This document shows positions 6,321-7,597 of a DNA stretch of 7,597 bases, one piece after another; position 1 is the first letter of the stretch; each line of letters opens with the position of its first letter. The stretch is from JANNSW01 sp031431235 (GTDB taxonomy: Bacteria > Pseudomonadota > Alphaproteobacteria > Rhizobiales > Hyphomicrobiaceae). The notes beneath the pieces are model-generated. The model was not told where the DNA came from. It did no database searches and saw only the letters and a program-made list of their open reading frames with translations. The position numbers and the translations under genes were made by a program. The stretch spans positions 1 through 7,597 of the forward strand of contig JANPDA010000337.1 of assembly GCA_031431235.1 (NCBI GenBank), in the 5' to 3' direction.

Positions 6321-6403
6321 ACCTTCTCCCATCTCGCCGAAGGCGAGTCTTCGACTCGACGCGGGAGAAGGTGGCTGGCCGACAGGCCGGCCGGATGAGG
6401 GGG
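6321..6403. repeat. Third, longer palindromic repeat of related architecture before the permease gene
   Basis: ACCTTCTCCC (6321-6330) pairs perfectly with GGGAGAAGGT (6363-6372). Between them are two mutually exclusive small hairpins: CTCGCC-GAA-GGCGAG (6333-6347) and CGAGTC-TTC-GACTCG (6344-6358). After the main stem come GGCTGGCC (6373-6380) and GGCCGGCC (6385-6392), pairing with one G-U, and the tail GGATGAGGGGG (6393-6403). The order of stem, TGGC, second stem and G-rich tail is the same as in the repeat at 5859-5910 and lies in the same orientation. The tail ends 2 bp before the permease ATG and contains its likely ribosome binding site. Confidence 0.72.
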
Positions 6404-6405
6404 CC

Positions 6406-7278
6406 ATGACCCCCCGCACCGCCCGCATCCTCCTCGCACTACCGGCGATCCTGTGGCTGATGGGGCTGATGATCGTGCCGTGCGCGATCCTCATGGTGAA
6501 CTCGTTGTTCGTGCGCGGGGTCTATGGCGGCATCGAGTATGTGCTGACGCTGGAGAACTACGCCCGCGCGTTCGATCCGCTGTTCCTGGGCATCTTCCTC
6601 TCCTCCGCCCGGATCGCGGCAACCACGGGGGCGATCGCCGTCCTGATCGGCTATCCAGCCGCCTACGCGATCAGCCGGGCGTCGCCTGGGCGCCAGCCGG
6701 CGCTGCTCTTCCTCGTGATGCTGCCATTCTGGACCAACTACCTCGTGCGCACCTATGCCTGGATGGTGATGCTGAACGGCAAGGGCATCGTCAACAACGG
6801 GCTCGCGGCCGTGGGCGCGCCGACGCTGCCGCTGCTCTACAACGAGTTCGCCGTGGTGCTCGGCCTCGTCTACAATTACACGCCGTTCGTGGTGCTGGCG
6901 ATCTACTCCTCGCTCGGCCGCGTCGACAAGGATGTGCTGGAGGCCTCGGCCGATCTCGGCGCCTCGGGCCTCGATACGTTCCGGCGCGTGCTGTTGCCCC
7001 TCACCATCCCCGGCATCGCGACCGGCTTCGTGTTCGTGTTCGTGCTCTCGATCGGCAATTTCGTGACGCCGGCGCTACTCGGGGGCAAACGCGTGCAGAT
7101 GATCGGGACGCTCGTCTACGACCAGTTCCTGTCGGCGCGCGACTGGCCGTTCGGCTCCGCGCTCGCCGCCGTGCTGATCGCGGTGATGCTGGTGCTGCTG
7201 TTCCTGCAGGCGCTCGTCTCACGGCGGATCGAGACGGGGGGAGAGCGGGCGCGGCCGGGAGTGCCCGGTCATGCGTAA
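6406..7278 (+). CDS. Polyamine-type ABC transporter permease, PotB/PotH family
   Basis: This 290-aa inner-membrane protein forms one half of the transport channel and pairs with the permease encoded next. Hydrophobic segments appear near residues 8-34, 62-88, 98-123, 147-169, 204-226 and 250-272, giving the expected six helices. The cytoplasmic EAA loop that contacts the ATPase is clear at 179-203 (EASADLGASGLDTFRRVLLP, followed by LTIPG). LPFWTNYLVRTYAWM (106-120) and NGKGIVNNGL (124-133) are typical of spermidine/putrescine permeases. ATG 6406 is chosen because the first helix then begins at the normal place and GAGG lies 5 nt upstream; the frame stays open for 450 bp upstream but only through the repeats and as a shadow of the DUF559 gene. 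It overlaps the next permease by 8 bp. The 593-bp distance to the binding-protein gene is unusual for such an operon. Confidence 0.94.
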   Translation: MTPRTARILLALPAILWLMGLMIVPCAILMVNSLFVRGVYGGIEYVLTLENYARAFDPLFLGIFLSSARIAATTGAIAVLIGYPAAYAISRASPGRQPALLFLVMLPFWTNYLVRTYAWMVMLNGKGIVNNGLAAVGAPTLPLLYNEFAVVLGLVYNYTPFVVLAIYSSLGRVDKDVLEASADLGASGLDTFRRVLLPLTIPGIATGFVFVFVLSIGNFVTPALLGGKRVQMIGTLVYDQFLSARDWPFGSALAAVLIAVMLVLLFLQALVSRRIETGGERARPGVPGHA

Positions 7279-7597
7279 ACGACCAGGCTGGCTCGACCTG
7301 CATCTCGGCGCGCTGCTGGTCTTTCTCTATGCGCCGATCCTCGTTCTGATCGCGCTCTCGTTCAACAAGTCGGGGCTGCCGACGGCGTGGACCGGGGCGA
7401 CGCTCGATTGGTATGGGAGCCTCTTCAGCAATGCCGAGATCGGCAAGGCGCTCGCCAACACGCTCGTCGTGGCGGTGGCGGCGACACTGATCTCGACGGC
7501 GATCGGCACGGGCGTCGGGTTGGCGCTGATGGGCGTCCGGGCGCCGGCCTGGCTCGAAGCGCTGCTGTTCGCGCCGATGATCATTCCCGACATCGTG
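7271..7597 (+). CDS. Second polyamine-type ABC transporter permease, PotC/PotI family (3' end outside window)
   Basis: The first 109 codons of this gene are present and open to the window edge. ATG 7271 overlaps the end of the preceding permease gene by 8 bp in another frame, the usual arrangement for translationally coupled permeases. The visible part starts MRKRPGWLDLH, then has a first membrane helix (LGALLVFLYAPILVLIALSF, residues 12-31) and FNKSGLPTAWTGATLDWYGSLF, the YAPI...SFN....WxG.T..WY signature of PotC/PotI proteins. A second helix follows (NTLVVAVAATLISTAIGTGVGLALM), and the window ends in a third (LLFAPMIIPDIV). The EAA loop would lie outside the window. Together with the upstream permease it should form the heterodimeric channel; the ATPase would be expected nearby but is not visible. 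Confidence 0.92.
   Translation, partial: MRKRPGWLDLHLGALLVFLYAPILVLIALSFNKSGLPTAWTGATLDWYGSLFSNAEIGKALANTLVVAVAATLISTAIGTGVGLALMGVRAPAWLEALLFAPMIIPDIV

Noticed and set aside
5859..6403. Possible CRISPR array because several repeats occur close together
   Set aside because: Only three copies exist, in mixed orientation, with unequal lengths and a gene between two of them; there are no regular spacers.
5956..6405. N-terminal extension of the permease frame back to 5956
   Set aside because: It would read through the DUF559 gene out of frame and through two repeats. The ATG at 6406 gives a normal first membrane helix and has a ribosome binding site.

Overview
The window is GC-rich (visibly well above 60 %) and tightly packed. 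Its gene content looks like an alphaproteobacterium, most likely of the order Hyphomicrobiales (Rhizobiales). This rests on the style of the LeuD and polyamine-transporter proteins and on intergenic palindromic repeats of the CCCTCCCCC...GGGGGAGGG type. The order-level placement is an inference from recalled sequence style, not from a search.

Layout. The left two thirds (220-4597) are read on the minus strand. In transcription order the genes are: an N-carbamoylputrescine amidase (aguB, 4597-3719); a DauA-like FAD-dependent D-amino-acid or amine dehydrogenase (start about 3714, end 2593); a minimal-zincin metallopeptidase translationally coupled to it by a GTGA overlap (2596-2165); two tandem paralogous exported proteins with an HECGH zinc-binding motif and six shared cysteines (2040-1543 and 1442-924); and leuD, the small subunit of isopropylmalate isomerase (825-220). 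Positions 1-219 hold no clear gene, only a stem-loop repeat behind leuD and a possible minus-strand start codon at the very edge.

The right third is read on the plus strand. Divergent from aguB across a 165-bp intergenic region runs a polyamine-type (Pot) ABC transporter operon: a periplasmic binding protein (4763-5812), a PotB/PotH-type permease (6406-7278), and a PotC/PotI-type permease overlapping it by 8 bp and running off the window (7271-7597). No ATPase gene is visible here. The binding protein and first permease are separated by 593 bp holding a compact DUF559 endonuclease-fold gene (5913-6245). That gene is bounded on each side by inverted copies of a roughly 50-bp two-hairpin repeat. 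A third, related repeat (6321-6403) ends 2 bp before the permease start.

How the parts may fit together. AguB makes putrescine from N-carbamoylputrescine, and the transporter probably imports a polyamine or related amine. The FAD dehydrogenase may process an amino acid or amine in the same metabolic area, although three of its predicted substrate-site positions differ from D-arginine dehydrogenase. The three metallopeptidase-like genes have no obvious link to that pathway. The two most interesting items are the repeat-bounded DUF559 cassette inside the transporter operon, whose repeats also appear to supply ribosome binding sites, and the tandem pair of cysteine-rich exported HECGH proteins.
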